Of a stretch of 64,000 nt of DNA, positions 49,607-58,152 are shown piece after piece. This DNA comes from Shinella yambaruensis (GTDB lineage Bacteria; Pseudomonadota; Alphaproteobacteria; Rhizobiales; Rhizobiaceae). The translations under genes were made by a program, and so were the position numbers. Each line of letters begins with the position of its first letter. Positions within the stretch are counted from its first letter, which is position 1. The stretch is taken from contig NZ_JALJCK010000002.1 in the NCBI RefSeq assembly GCF_022899355.1, positions 62,001 through 126,000 of the forward strand. Reading direction: 5' to 3'. Below the pieces are notes generated by a model. That model did no database searches. It saw nothing but the letters and a program-made list of their open reading frames with translations, and was not told the DNA's origin.

Positions 49607-50402
49607 GTCGCATTTCGACATCCGCTCGCAGCCCGGCTTCGGGTTCATCACCCTCTTCACCTTCTTCGCGCTCTACCTGCCGATCGCCGCGCTGGTCATC
49701 TACTCCTTCAACGGCGCGGAATCCCTGTCGCGCTGGGATGGGTTCTCCGCGCGCTGGTTCGTTGCGGCCTGGCAGAACGCGGCCGTTCAGGACGCGGCCA
49801 TCCGGTCGCTGATCATCGCGATCTGGGCGGCCTTCCTCGCCACGATCGCCGCCACCATGGCGGCCCTTGCGACGACACGCACGACGCCCTATCGCGGCCT
49901 TACCTTCAAATATGCGCTGATCAACCAGCCGCTCATGGTGCCGGAGATCGTCACGGCCGTGGCGCTGCTCATCGTCTTCTCGCGCATCAAGGTCTGGACC
50001 GGCTATTCGGGCCTCGGCTACCTGGTCGTCGCGCACACCGCCTTCTGCATCCCCTTCGCCTACCTGCCCATCCGCGCCCGGCTGGAGAGCATGGACCTGA
50101 CGCTGGAACGGGCGGCGGCCGACCTCTACGCCACGCGCTGGCAGACCTTCCGGCACGTGACCCTGCCCCTGCTGCGCCCGGCGGTCATCGCCGGCTTCAT
50201 GCTGGCTTTCGTCATCTCGCTGGATGACGTCGTCATCACGGAATTCGTGAAATCCGGCGGACAGGACACCCTGCCGACCTATATGCTGGGACAGCTCCGG
50301 CGCGAGACGACACCCGAGATCAATGCCATCGCCACGGTCTTCCTGGCGCTTTCGACGGCGCTCGTCGTGGTTTTCTTCTTCATCAACCGGAAAAAACAGT
50401 GA
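49599..50402 (+). CDS. ABC transporter permease, PotC-like
   Basis: A 267-residue permease with six membrane segments and the EAA loop LERAAADLYATRWQTFRHVTLPLLRPA, followed by FVISLDDVVITEFV, which is characteristic of PotC proteins. The ATG at 49599 lies inside the PotB-like gene and has GGAGG seven bases upstream, showing translational coupling. The binding-protein gene begins 35 bases after its stop. Confidence 0.94.
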   Translation: MFKSHFDIRSQPGFGFITLFTFFALYLPIAALVIYSFNGAESLSRWDGFSARWFVAAWQNAAVQDAAIRSLIIAIWAAFLATIAATMAALATTRTTPYRGLTFKYALINQPLMVPEIVTAVALLIVFSRIKVWTGYSGLGYLVVAHTAFCIPFAYLPIRARLESMDLTLERAAADLYATRWQTFRHVTLPLLRPAVIAGFMLAFVISLDDVVITEFVKSGGQDTLPTYMLGQLRRETTPEINAIATVFLALSTALVVVFFFINRKKQ

Positions 50403-50437
50403 TCATCTCGACGAACAACGACAGAGAGGAACAGAGA

Positions 50438-51478
50438 ATGAAAACGAATTGGATGACGACGACAGCGACGGCGGCGATTGCCATGCTGTTCGCGGCGAAT
50501 GCCGCTTCGGCGGCCGGCCAGCTCAACATCTACAACTGGGGCGACTACACGAATCCGGAACTGATCAAGAAGTTCGAGGAGAAGTTCGACGTCAAGGTCA
50601 CGGTCACCGACTACGATTCGAACGACACGGCGCTCGCCAAGGTCCGCGCCGGCGGCCACGGTTTCGATGTCGTCGTGCCCTCGGCGAACTACGTGCAGAT
50701 CTGGATCAAGGAAGGCCTGCTGCAGGAAGCCCGGCCGGACCAGATGGAGAACTTCAAGAATGTCGACGAGCGCTGGGTCGACGTGCCGTGGGATCCGGGC
50801 CGTCACTACACCGTTCCGTGGCAGTGGGGCCTGACCGGCATCGGCGTCAACACCTCGGTCTACAAGGGCGACATCAACACCTCGGCGATCTTCCTCGATC
50901 CGCCGGAGGAACTGGCCGGCAAGATCAACGTGGCGCCGGAGATGAACGACGTCCTCTTCGCCACGATCAAGTATTTCGGCGGTGACTGGTGCACGACGGA
51001 CAAGGACGTCCTGCGCAAGGTCCGCGACAAGCTCGTCGAGGCGAAGACCAAATGGCTCGCCATGGACTACAGCGTGACGGAGAAGCTGCCGGCCGGCGAC
51101 TATGCCGCCGTCTACTACTGGAACGGCGCCATCATGCGCTCGCGCATCAAGAACGCGGACATCAAGTTCGGCTACCCGAAGGAGGGTTTCCCCTACTTCA
51201 TGGACAGCGTCGCGCTCCTCAAGGACGCGAAGAACGCCGAGAACGCCAAGCTGTTCATGAACTTCATCATGGATCCGGAGAATGCGGCCCTGATCTCCGC
51301 CTTCGCCAAGTATTCCAACGGCATCAAGGGTTCGGAAAAGTTCCTGCAGGCGGAAATGCAGGATGCGCCGGAACTGGTCGTGCCGGCTGAATTCCAGCCC
51401 GCGGGCGAGTTCCTCGCAAGCTGCGAGCCGGACGTGCAGCAGCTCTATACCAGGATCTGGACCGAACTGCAGAAGTAA
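50438..51478 (+). CDS. ABC transporter substrate-binding protein, PotD-like
   Basis: A 346-residue periplasmic protein with a Sec signal peptide (MKTNWMTTTATAAIAMLFAA to about residue 25) and the family start QLNIYNWGDYTNPELIKKFE. Acidic and aromatic residues such as PWQWGLTGIGVN and YYWNGAIM line the polyamine-type pocket. GAGAGGA precedes the ATG at 50438; a longer frame to 50399 overlaps the permease. A small hairpin GCGGC-AAG-GCCGC (51479-51491) follows directly after the stop. Confidence 0.94.
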   Translation: MKTNWMTTTATAAIAMLFAANAASAAGQLNIYNWGDYTNPELIKKFEEKFDVKVTVTDYDSNDTALAKVRAGGHGFDVVVPSANYVQIWIKEGLLQEARPDQMENFKNVDERWVDVPWDPGRHYTVPWQWGLTGIGVNTSVYKGDINTSAIFLDPPEELAGKINVAPEMNDVLFATIKYFGGDWCTTDKDVLRKVRDKLVEAKTKWLAMDYSVTEKLPAGDYAAVYYWNGAIMRSRIKNADIKFGYPKEGFPYFMDSVALLKDAKNAENAKLFMNFIMDPENAALISAFAKYSNGIKGSEKFLQAEMQDAPELVVPAEFQPAGEFLASCEPDVQQLYTRIWTELQK

Positions 51479-51491
51479 GCGGCAAGGCCGC
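51479..51491 (+). terminator. short hairpin after the PotD-like gene
   Basis: GCGGC (51479-51483), loop AAG, GCCGC (51487-51491). There is no U-run. It probably protects the 3' end of binding-protein mRNA and does not end the operon, since the serine hydrolase gene starts 65 bases on. Confidence 0.35.
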
Positions 51492-51556
51492 AAGGAAACG
51501 AGGACGGCCGTACGCGGGAGGACCTGGCGCCTTCCCGCGCTTCGGTCGGATATGCC

Positions 51557-52738
51557 ATGATCAAGACGTTCAAGGACAGGCACGGCTTTGCCCGTGCGGA
51601 TATCACGCTCGCCAACTGGCGCACCGCGCCCTATAGCCGCTGGACCTTCCAGAATGTCCGCGATCTCGTGCCGACGGCGGTGATCGCGGCCGGGGTGCCG
51701 GCCGCCGAAGTGCCGCTCGCCAGCGACGCCTTTCTCGATGCGGCGATGGAGACCGGCCTTGCAGGCGCCCCGAGCGCCCGCGCCTTCCTCGACTTCGCCC
51801 ATACGGACGCCTTCGTGATGATGCGCCGGGGCGAGATCGTCGCGGAATATTATGCTCCCCATGCCGACCCGGATGCGCCGCATCTCGTCTTCTCCATCTC
51901 GAAGTCGTTGACGGCCGTCGTCTCCGGCATTTTGGAGGCCGAGGGGCTGATCGATCCCGACCGCCCGGTGACGGACTATCTGCCGGAGGCCAAGGGCAGC
52001 GTCTATGGCGACTGCACCTATCGCGACGTGCTCGACATGCGCGTCAGCCTCGATTTCGAGGAAGCCTATCTCGACCCGCACGGCGCCTTCGCGCGCTATC
52101 GCCGCGCCATGCTGTGGAACCCGCCGGAACCGAACATCGCGCCGGAGACGCTCGCCTCTTTCCTCATCACCCTGCAGAAGGCCGAGCGGCCGCATGGCGG
52201 GCCGTTCTACTATGCCTCGCCGAATGCCGACCTGCTCGGCGTCGTCATCGAACGCGTCACGCGCGCGCGTTTTTCCGACCTCGCCTCCGATCTCCTCTGG
52301 AAGCCGATGGGTGCGAAGGGCAATGCCGATATCACGGTGGACGCGATCGGCACGCCGCGCACCGCGGGCGGCGTCTCCATGACGGCGCGCGACCTTGCCC
52401 GCCTCGGCGAACTGCTGCGGAACCACGGCGTGCGCAACGGCCGGCAGATCGTGCCGGAAGGCTGGATCCGCGACATGCAGGAGAACGGCGACCGGGAAGC
52501 CTGGCGAGAGGGCCGCAATGTCGACCTGCCGAACGGGCGCTACCGCAGCCAATGGTACCAGTCGGGCGAGGCCGACGGCGCCTTCTGCGCGATCGGCATC
52601 CATGGCCAGTGGCTCTATGTCGATCCGAGCACCGAGACCGTCATCGTCAAGCTCTCCTCCCAGCCGGAACCGCTGGGCGACGAGGAGAACCAGGACATCT
52701 TCACCTTCTTCCGGGCGCTCTGCCGCCGGGCAATCTGA
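51557..52738 (+). CDS. serine hydrolase of beta-lactamase/NylB type
   Basis: A 393-residue penicillin-binding-like hydrolase. The nucleophile motif is S-x-x-K in VFSISKSLTAV (around residue 115); a Tyr-containing YASPNADLLGVV fits the second motif (YxN-type) and the C-terminal region carries GIHGQWLYVDPSTE. No signal peptide, so it acts in the cytoplasm. Relatives include 6-aminohexanoate-dimer hydrolase and class C-like esterases. It follows the ABC importer and precedes an amidohydrolase, suggesting hydrolysis of the imported amide or ester. Confidence 0.9.
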   Translation: MIKTFKDRHGFARADITLANWRTAPYSRWTFQNVRDLVPTAVIAAGVPAAEVPLASDAFLDAAMETGLAGAPSARAFLDFAHTDAFVMMRRGEIVAEYYAPHADPDAPHLVFSISKSLTAVVSGILEAEGLIDPDRPVTDYLPEAKGSVYGDCTYRDVLDMRVSLDFEEAYLDPHGAFARYRRAMLWNPPEPNIAPETLASFLITLQKAERPHGGPFYYASPNADLLGVVIERVTRARFSDLASDLLWKPMGAKGNADITVDAIGTPRTAGGVSMTARDLARLGELLRNHGVRNGRQIVPEGWIRDMQENGDREAWREGRNVDLPNGRYRSQWYQSGEADGAFCAIGIHGQWLYVDPSTETVIVKLSSQPEPLGDEENQDIFTFFRALCRRAI

Positions 52739-52758
52739 ACGCGATTCGAGGACACGCC

Positions 52759-54429
52759 ATGCAGACGGAAGCGAGCTTCATCATCCGCAACGCGCGGGTG
52801 CTGACGATGGACGCGGCGAACCCGCGGGCGAACGCGGTTGCCATTGCCGGAAACCGCATCCTGGCCGTCGGCCCGGAAGCCGAGATCGACGCCTTTTCCG
52901 GACCCGACACCCATGTGATCGACGCCGGGGGCGGCACGGTGCTGCCCGGCTTCAACGAAGCGCATATGCACATCTTCGGCGGTTCGGCCGAACTCAGCGA
53001 ACTGTCGCTGGCCGGCGTCAAGGGGTTTGACGCGCTGGAGAAGGCGGTGAAGGCCTATGCGGCCGAATATCCCGAGCGCCGGCTCCTCATCGCGCAGCAG
53101 GCCGATTACACGATCCTCTCCGACGACGAGCGCATGACGCGCCATCATCTCGACCGCATCCTGCCGGATCGGGCGCTGCTGATCGTCGCGCCCGACCACC
53201 ACACGGCCTGGGCCAACACGACGGCCCTCACGATGGGCGGCATCCTGGAGGGCCGGGATGTCGGCGTCGGCAACGAGATCGTCATGGGCGAGGACGGCCT
53301 TGCGAGCGGGGAGCTGCGCGAGAGCAACGCCATCCGCCCCATTTCCGCCTTCGGCGAGACCGGCGGGCGGGAAATGCTCGGCGTCGGCACCGGCGGCGAC
53401 CCGGAGCACGTGACGGCGGAAGAGCGCGCGGGCGACATCGAGGTCATCAAGCGGGGCCTTGCCTATGTCGCCTCGCTCGGCATCACCTCGCTGCAGAACA
53501 TGGACGGCAGCCTCTACCAGCTCGAAATGCTCGACGAGATCGAGCGCACGGTGGGCCTGCCGGTGCGCGTGCGCATGCCCTTCCACATGAAGAACTTCAT
53601 GCCGCTCTCGGACCTCGAGACGAAGGCCGCCGCCTGGCGCGAGCGTTTCAACACGGACCGCCTGCGCTGCGATTTCGTCAAGCTCTTCATGGACGGCGTG
53701 ACGGAATCGGGCACTGCCGTCTTCATCGACGACTACGCGCACCAGCCGGGCTGGAAGGGCGAGCCGCTGTTCTCGCAGGACCATTTCGACAGCATCGCCA
53801 TCGCCGCCGACAGGCTCGGCCTGCCGGTCGCGGTGCACGCCATCGGCGACGGCGCGGTGCGCATGGTGCTGAACGGCTACGAGGCCGCCATCAAGGCGAA
53901 CGGCAAGCGCGACAGCCGCAACCGCATCGAGCATATCGAGGTCGTGCATCCCGACGATATTCCCCGATTCAAGGAACTGGGCACCGTCGCCTCGATGCAG
54001 CCGACCCATCCGCCGGGCAGCGCCGGCCTGCCGGTCGAGCCCTACCTCTCCTATATCGGCGAGGACCGCTGGCCCTATGCCTTTGCCTGGCGCACGCTGG
54101 TCGATGCCGGGGCTGAGATCGTCTTCGCCACGGACTGGCCGGTCTCCCCGCTCGATCCGATGCACTGCATCGAATGCGCCATGACGCGCGGCCTGTGGAA
54201 GGAGGGCCTGAAGGACCAGCGGCTTTCGCTTGCCGAGACGTTGGCCGCCTATACGAGGAACGGTGCCTGGGTCGAGTTCATGGAAGACCGCAAGGGCATG
54301 CTGAAGCCGGGGTATCTCGCGGATATCGTCGTGCTGTCCGGCAATGTCGAGGCCGCGGACCGTGCGAACCTCGCCGCGATCCGGCCCGTCACGACTATGT
54401 GCGACGGCCGCATCACCTATCAGGCGTGA
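52759..54429 (+). CDS. amidohydrolase family protein (YtcJ/Amidohydro_3 type)
   Basis: A 556-residue metal hydrolase. The N-terminal metal site is GFNEAHMHIFGGS (variant of HxH as HMH), then the barrel with VKLFMDGVTESGTAVF, VHAIGDGAVRMVLNGYEAA, RIEHIEVVHPDD and FATDWPVSPLDPM, all typical of the Amidohydro_3 group. The terminal beta-strand GYLADIVVLSGN closes the composite domain. No signal peptide. It starts 21 bases after the serine hydrolase and ends the operon, with a strong hairpin at 54471. It probably cleaves an amide or cyclic amide derived from the imported compound. Confidence 0.92.
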   Translation: MQTEASFIIRNARVLTMDAANPRANAVAIAGNRILAVGPEAEIDAFSGPDTHVIDAGGGTVLPGFNEAHMHIFGGSAELSELSLAGVKGFDALEKAVKAYAAEYPERRLLIAQQADYTILSDDERMTRHHLDRILPDRALLIVAPDHHTAWANTTALTMGGILEGRDVGVGNEIVMGEDGLASGELRESNAIRPISAFGETGGREMLGVGTGGDPEHVTAEERAGDIEVIKRGLAYVASLGITSLQNMDGSLYQLEMLDEIERTVGLPVRVRMPFHMKNFMPLSDLETKAAAWRERFNTDRLRCDFVKLFMDGVTESGTAVFIDDYAHQPGWKGEPLFSQDHFDSIAIAADRLGLPVAVHAIGDGAVRMVLNGYEAAIKANGKRDSRNRIEHIEVVHPDDIPRFKELGTVASMQPTHPPGSAGLPVEPYLSYIGEDRWPYAFAWRTLVDAGAEIVFATDWPVSPLDPMHCIECAMTRGLWKEGLKDQRLSLAETLAAYTRNGAWVEFMEDRKGMLKPGYLADIVVLSGNVEAADRANLAAIRPVTTMCDGRITYQA

Positions 54430-54470
54430 CGGCGGGCGGGCCAAGGCAGCCGTAAGGGCAACGGTCCGGC

Positions 54471-54496
54471 CCACGCGGCGGAATTTCCGCCCGTGG
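54471..54496 (+). terminator. strong terminator-like hairpin after amidohydrolase gene
   Basis: GGCGGAA-T-TTCCGCC (54477-54491) is perfect, and the outer CCACG (54471-54475) pairs with CGTGG (54492-54496), with one bulged C. CTTTGTC follows. It lies 42 bases after the stop of the importer/hydrolase operon. Confidence 0.7.
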
Positions 54497-55053
54497 CTTT
54501 GTCAAAGAGCATTCGGACGTGGCGCTGGAGGCTGCCTCGACTGAATGTTTGTATGCGGCACCGTCCAGCGCCCCGTTCGGCGGTTTTTGCCCGCGACTTC
54601 GGCCTCTCTGCGATGGCGGGGTGCGTGGGAACGGTGGCGCGCCCTTCCGAAGAAAGGGTCATGCACGCCCTCAGGATCACGGTGCCGCAGCCACGACTGC
54701 CGGTCGGCACCGTCTTCCACTGCGCCATGCGAGCGGGGGAAGCCCCCGGACGCCGCATGGTGCAGCCGCCATGTTGTGTGCCGCACAGGCACGCCCGGCG
54801 ACGTGATCGGGGCAAAACGGCGGTCCGGCCCGACGCCCCGCCATTTCCCCCGTTTCGCCGGAGGGAGACCATTTTCCGCGCGCCCGGTGCGTCAAGGTGT
54901 GCGTCGCCCCCTCACGCCCCGCGCCGACCCCGCCTCGCCGCAACGCCTTGCGGTGTATCCGCGGCGGGATGGGAGATTGTAGGCACGGGGTTGAGGGGTG
55001 GGGAAAATGCGGGACGTGTTTTTTGGCGGCGAGGACGTGCGGTGGGGCGTGGG
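54497..55053. other. 557 bases without recognisable gene
   Basis: Open frames on both strands (for example 54493-55077) are Arg/Pro/Ala-rich products of high GC with no ribosome site or motif. It may contain the remains of a decayed gene or a non-coding insertion linked to the GIY-YIG element starting at 55054. Confidence 0.5.
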
Positions 55054-55186
55054 TCCTCGGGTCAAGCCCGAGGATGACGGAGAGGAGGAGAGGTTGCCAG
55101 CCCCTTGGCCGGTGCGGCATCCGGCTCCCTTGCTTCAGCCCTAATCCTCTCTTCTTTCGTCATCCTCGGGCTTGACCCGAGGATCC
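55054..55186. repeat. REPIN-like unit 1 (133 bp)
   Basis: The unit ends in perfect 26-base terminal inverted repeats (55054-55079 and 55158-55183). Each arm itself holds the palindrome TCCTCGGG-N5-CCCGAGGA. Inner purine/pyrimidine arms (GGAGAGG near 55087, CCTCTC near 55146) extend pairing, so the whole unit can fold as a long hairpin. A homologous unit of the same length is at 55512-55644. Confidence 0.85.
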
Positions 55187-55207
55187 ATAATCGCCGACAT
55201 TTCCCGT

Positions 55208-55492
55208 ATGACGGGATATGTCTATATCGTCACAAACCAAAGGAACGGCACGCTCTATATCGGCGTGACGGCCGACCTTGAACGGCGCATTCATGAACAC
55301 CGGGAGAAGGTCACGCCTGGATTCTCCTCGAAATATGATTGCGTTCGCCTGGTCTGGTATGAAGAGCATGACAGCATCGGCACGGCCATTCAGCGGGAGA
55401 AATCGCTGAAACGCTGGTATCGGCAATGGAAAGTCGAATTGATCGAGGCGATGAATCCGGATTGGCGGGATTTGTACCTGGAACTTTGGTGA
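55208..55492 (+). CDS. GIY-YIG nuclease (COG2827-type), flanked by REPIN-like units
   Basis: A 94-residue single-domain nuclease. The N-terminal signature is GYVYIVTN...TLYIGVTADLERRIHEHR, with the GIY-like YVY and YIG strands, the catalytic arginine at 26 or 27 and a candidate metal-binding glutamate at E64 in IQREKSLKRW. The C terminus WKVELIEAMNPDWRDLY is typical of the small stand-alone proteins of this family. It begins 21 bases after one 133-bp inverted-repeat unit and ends 19 bases before another. No Shine-Dalgarno is visible. The gene probably serves the repeats or moves with them; a host repair role is possible. Confidence 0.9.
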   Translation: MTGYVYIVTNQRNGTLYIGVTADLERRIHEHREKVTPGFSSKYDCVRLVWYEEHDSIGTAIQREKSLKRWYRQWKVELIEAMNPDWRDLYLELW

Positions 55493-55511
55493 GGCGTGCC
55501 GTGAAGGTGGA

Positions 55512-55644
55512 TCCTCGGGTCGAGCCCGAGGATGACGGTGGGGAGGAGAGGTTGCCCCAGCCATTGATGGCGCGGCATTCGGCACCCTCGTTTCAGCCTT
55601 AAACCTCTCTTCCGTTGTCATCCTCGGGCTTGACCCGAGGATCC
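55512..55644. repeat. REPIN-like unit 2 (133 bp)
   Basis: Same length and order as unit 1, in the same orientation. Terminal arms 55512-55537 and 55616-55641 are inverted repeats with two mismatches; each contains TCCTCGGG-N5-CCCGAGGA. The centre (GGAGGAGAGGTTGCC, GCGGCAT, CGGC, TTCAGCC, CCTCTCTTC) is clearly homologous to unit 1 but diverged. Confidence 0.85.
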
Positions 55645-55656
55645 ACTCGGGCACCG

Positions 55657-56439
55657 TCAACCCTGCCGGGCGAGATCCACGAGATAGGTGTTTTCCGACC
55701 GCGACTTCGCGTAATCCTCGGGGCGGATTTCCGCGAAGAGCAGGGTTTCGCCCTCTGCCGAAGCTTCGGCGAGCAGCTTGCCGTCGGGCGCCGCGATGCG
55801 CGACAGGCCGGCATAGGTGAAACGGTCGTCGGCGCCGCAATGGTTGATGTAGGCGACGAAGACCTGGTTCTCGAAGGCGCGCACCTGGATCATGTGGCTA
55901 GCGATGAAGGTGCCGGACGAGCCCTTCGGCAGCGCCGTGGGCACGATGACGAGATCGGCGCCGGCCAGCGCGAGCCGCCGCACGTTCTCGGGAAACTCGA
56001 CGTCGTAGCAGATCAGCATGCCGAGCCGGATGCCGCCGAGCTCCACCATGACGGAGGCCGGCGCGGCCGGGCGGAAGACGCCGCGCTCATACTCGCCATA
56101 GAGATGGGACTTGCGATAGACGGCATTGGTGCCGATGCCATCGGTGAAGAGCGCGCTGTTGTAGACATGCGCTCCTTCCTGTTCGGCAAAGCCCGTGACG
56201 ATGGCCAGCCCGTTGTCCCGCGCGATGGCGCCGAGCCGCCTTGCCACGTCGCCCGTCGCAGGCGAGGCCAGCCGGGCGAAGGCCGCCTCCCCTGCCCCGT
56301 AGCCGGTGACGGCGAGCTCCGGCACGACGAGCAGCTTGGCGCCACCCGCCGCCGCATCCGCGGCCGCCGCCGCGATGCGCTCGATATTGGCCTCGCCGTC
56401 GCCGGCAATGGCGTGCATCTGAAGGGCGGCGATCCGCAT
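55657..56439 (-). CDS. nitrilase-superfamily amidohydrolase
   Basis: A 260-residue carbon-nitrogen hydrolase. The catalytic triad is E41 (VVPELAVTGY), K110 (VYRKSHLYGEYE) and C144 (LICYDVEFPENVR). Length and pattern fit amidases and N-carbamoyl-amine hydrolases more than true nitrilases. It is the last gene of a minus-strand polyamine-type operon with agmatinase at its head, so it may hydrolyse an N-carbamoyl or amide derivative of a polyamine; this is inference. The stop lies only 12 bases from REPIN-like unit 2. The start is the ATG at 56439. Confidence 0.92.
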   Translation of the reverse strand: MRIAALQMHAIAGDGEANIERIAAAAADAAAGGAKLLVVPELAVTGYGAGEAAFARLASPATGDVARRLGAIARDNGLAIVTGFAEQEGAHVYNSALFTDGIGTNAVYRKSHLYGEYERGVFRPAAPASVMVELGGIRLGMLICYDVEFPENVRRLALAGADLVIVPTALPKGSSGTFIASHMIQVRAFENQVFVAYINHCGADDRFTYAGLSRIAAPDGKLLAEASAEGETLLFAEIRPEDYAKSRSENTYLVDLARQG

Positions 56440-56503
56440 GCGGGCTCCTGTCTGCTTCTGTGCCGTTCCGCTCGGCTATAGTACACCTTCGCCGGACCGG
56501 CTG

Positions 56504-57301
56504 CTAATCCCGCGACGACATGGCGCCGAGCAGCTTCGGCAGGTCGCCGAAGCGCGCGACGAGGCCGAAGATGGTGGCGGCGATGGCGACGAAGAGGATC
56601 GTGACCGAGGCCATGGTCGGCGTATAGCCGTAGCGCAAGGCGTTGAAGATTTTGATCGGCAGCGTCTCCATCGTGAAGCCGATCGTCATGTAGGCCACGA
56701 TATATTCGTTGAGCGACAGGACGAAGGCGAAGGCATAGCCGGAGATCAGATAGGGCAGGATCAGCGGCAGGACCACCGTGCGGAAGATCGTACGGTCGTC
56801 GGCGCCCATCGTCGCGGCCGCTTCCACCAGCGAGCGGTCGATGGAAGAGAAGCCGAGCGACAGCGTCACCAGCGGCAGCGTCACGAAGAAGATCGCATGG
56901 CTGATCACCGCGGTCGCCGGCTGGCCGTAGAAGCCGGTCGTCGCCCAGAAGGTGAGCAGGCCAAGTGCCGTGATGACCGGCGGCAGCGTGAAGGGCGCGA
57001 TGCCGAGCAGCTGGAAGATGTTCGCCCAGGGGGCATGGCGCCGCCAGAGAAACCAGGCGAGCGGCAGGGCGATGAGAAGCGCCACCGCCGCCGAGAGGGC
57101 GGCCAGCGTGATCGAGGCGAAGAGGGCGCTGCGCCATTCGCTGTTGGTGAAGATCTCGCCGTACCAGCCGAGCGAAAAGCCCTGCGGCGGGAAGGCCAGC
57201 GTTTGCTTCTCGTTGACCGAGACGCCGGCGACCACGATGATCGGCAGCGAGAGGAAGAGGCCGACGAGGCCGAAATAGACCTTCTGCAGCAGCGCGTTCA
57301 T
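56504..57301 (-). CDS. ABC transporter permease, PotC-like
   Basis: A 265-residue permease with six membrane segments. The EAA loop is LVEAAATMGADDRTIFRTVVLPLI and the later AFVLSLNEYIVAYM is the PotC-type element. It begins with an ATGA overlap with the preceding permease (57298) and is followed 64 bases later by the nitrilase gene. Confidence 0.93.
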   Translation of the reverse strand: MNALLQKVYFGLVGLFLSLPIIVVAGVSVNEKQTLAFPPQGFSLGWYGEIFTNSEWRSALFASITLAALSAAVALLIALPLAWFLWRRHAPWANIFQLLGIAPFTLPPVITALGLLTFWATTGFYGQPATAVISHAIFFVTLPLVTLSLGFSSIDRSLVEAAATMGADDRTIFRTVVLPLILPYLISGYAFAFVLSLNEYIVAYMTIGFTMETLPIKIFNALRYGYTPTMASVTILFVAIAATIFGLVARFGDLPKLLGAMSSRD

Positions 57302-58152
57302 GCGGCTTCTCCCTTGCGGCCGGCATAGACGGTGAGTGCGACGAGGCCGAGCGTGACGAGCACCAGGAACACGGCCATGGCGGCGGCGAACGGCATGTTT
57401 GACTGGTAGATCGCCTGGTCGGTGATCAGCACCGAGAGCGTCCAGTGCTGCGGCCGGCCGAGGATCTGCGGCAGCAGGTAGGAGCCGAGCGCGAAGATGA
57501 AGACCATGATCAGCGTGGCGACGATGGTGTTGCGCAGTGCCGGCACGACGACGGTGAAGAAGGATTTCATCGGCGAGGCGCCGAGCGTGCGCGCGGCCTC
57601 CGTCAGGGTGGGGTCGAGCCGCACGAGGGCGGGATAGAGCACCAGCACCGTATAGGGCAGCGCCTGGTAGACCATGGCCGTCAGCACCGCGCCGAAGCTC
57701 GGATTGAGCGCCACCGCCTCGTTCATGATGCCGAGCATGACGAGGAGATTGGTAATGCCGGCGGTGCGCGAGAACAGCGTCGACCAGGCAAAGCCGATGA
57801 TGACTTCCGACAGCGACAGGATGGACAGCAGCGCCACCAGCCAGAGCACCTGGGTCTTCCGCTTGGCGCGCGAGAGGAGATAGGTGAAGGGCACGGCGAG
57901 CACGACGCAGCAGATGGCGACCATCACCGCCAGGAACAGCGAGAAGCCGAGCACCTTGCCGAAGAACAGGCTCAGGAAGCGGGCATAGTTGTCGAAGACG
58001 AAATCGGGCGAATAGAAGCCCGCCGGATCGCGGCGGAAGAAGGAGACGGCGATCATCGTCGCGAAGGGCACGACGAAGAAGACGATCAGCATGCCCGCGG
58101 GGAAGAACAGCGGGCCGTAGTCGGAGAACTTCTGCGGGGCCTCGCGTCTCAT
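57298..58152 (-). CDS. ABC transporter permease, PotB-like
   Basis: A 284-residue permease with six membrane segments. It has RVVPFATM-like N-terminal topology (FVVPFATMIAVSFF) and the EAA loop LTEAARTLGASPMKSFFTVVVPAL. The ATG at 58152 overlaps the ATPase stop as ATGA and is preferred to a TTG at 58170. It pairs with the PotC-like protein. Confidence 0.93.
   Translation of the reverse strand: MRREAPQKFSDYGPLFFPAGMLIVFFVVPFATMIAVSFFRRDPAGFYSPDFVFDNYARFLSLFFGKVLGFSLFLAVMVAICCVVLAVPFTYLLSRAKRKTQVLWLVALLSILSLSEVIIGFAWSTLFSRTAGITNLLVMLGIMNEAVALNPSFGAVLTAMVYQALPYTVLVLYPALVRLDPTLTEAARTLGASPMKSFFTVVVPALRNTIVATLIMVFIFALGSYLLPQILGRPQHWTLSVLITDQAIYQSNMPFAAAMAVFLVLVTLGLVALTVYAGRKGEAA

Noticed and set aside
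54493-55077. Plus-strand frame of 194 codons in the gap before the GIY-YIG element
   Set aside because: Arg/Pro-rich product with no ribosome site, and it runs into the repeat unit.
55054-55644. CRISPR array or insertion sequence
   Set aside because: Only two units, 133 bp each, separated by a gene, with internal inverted repeats; no spacer series, transposase or target duplication visible.
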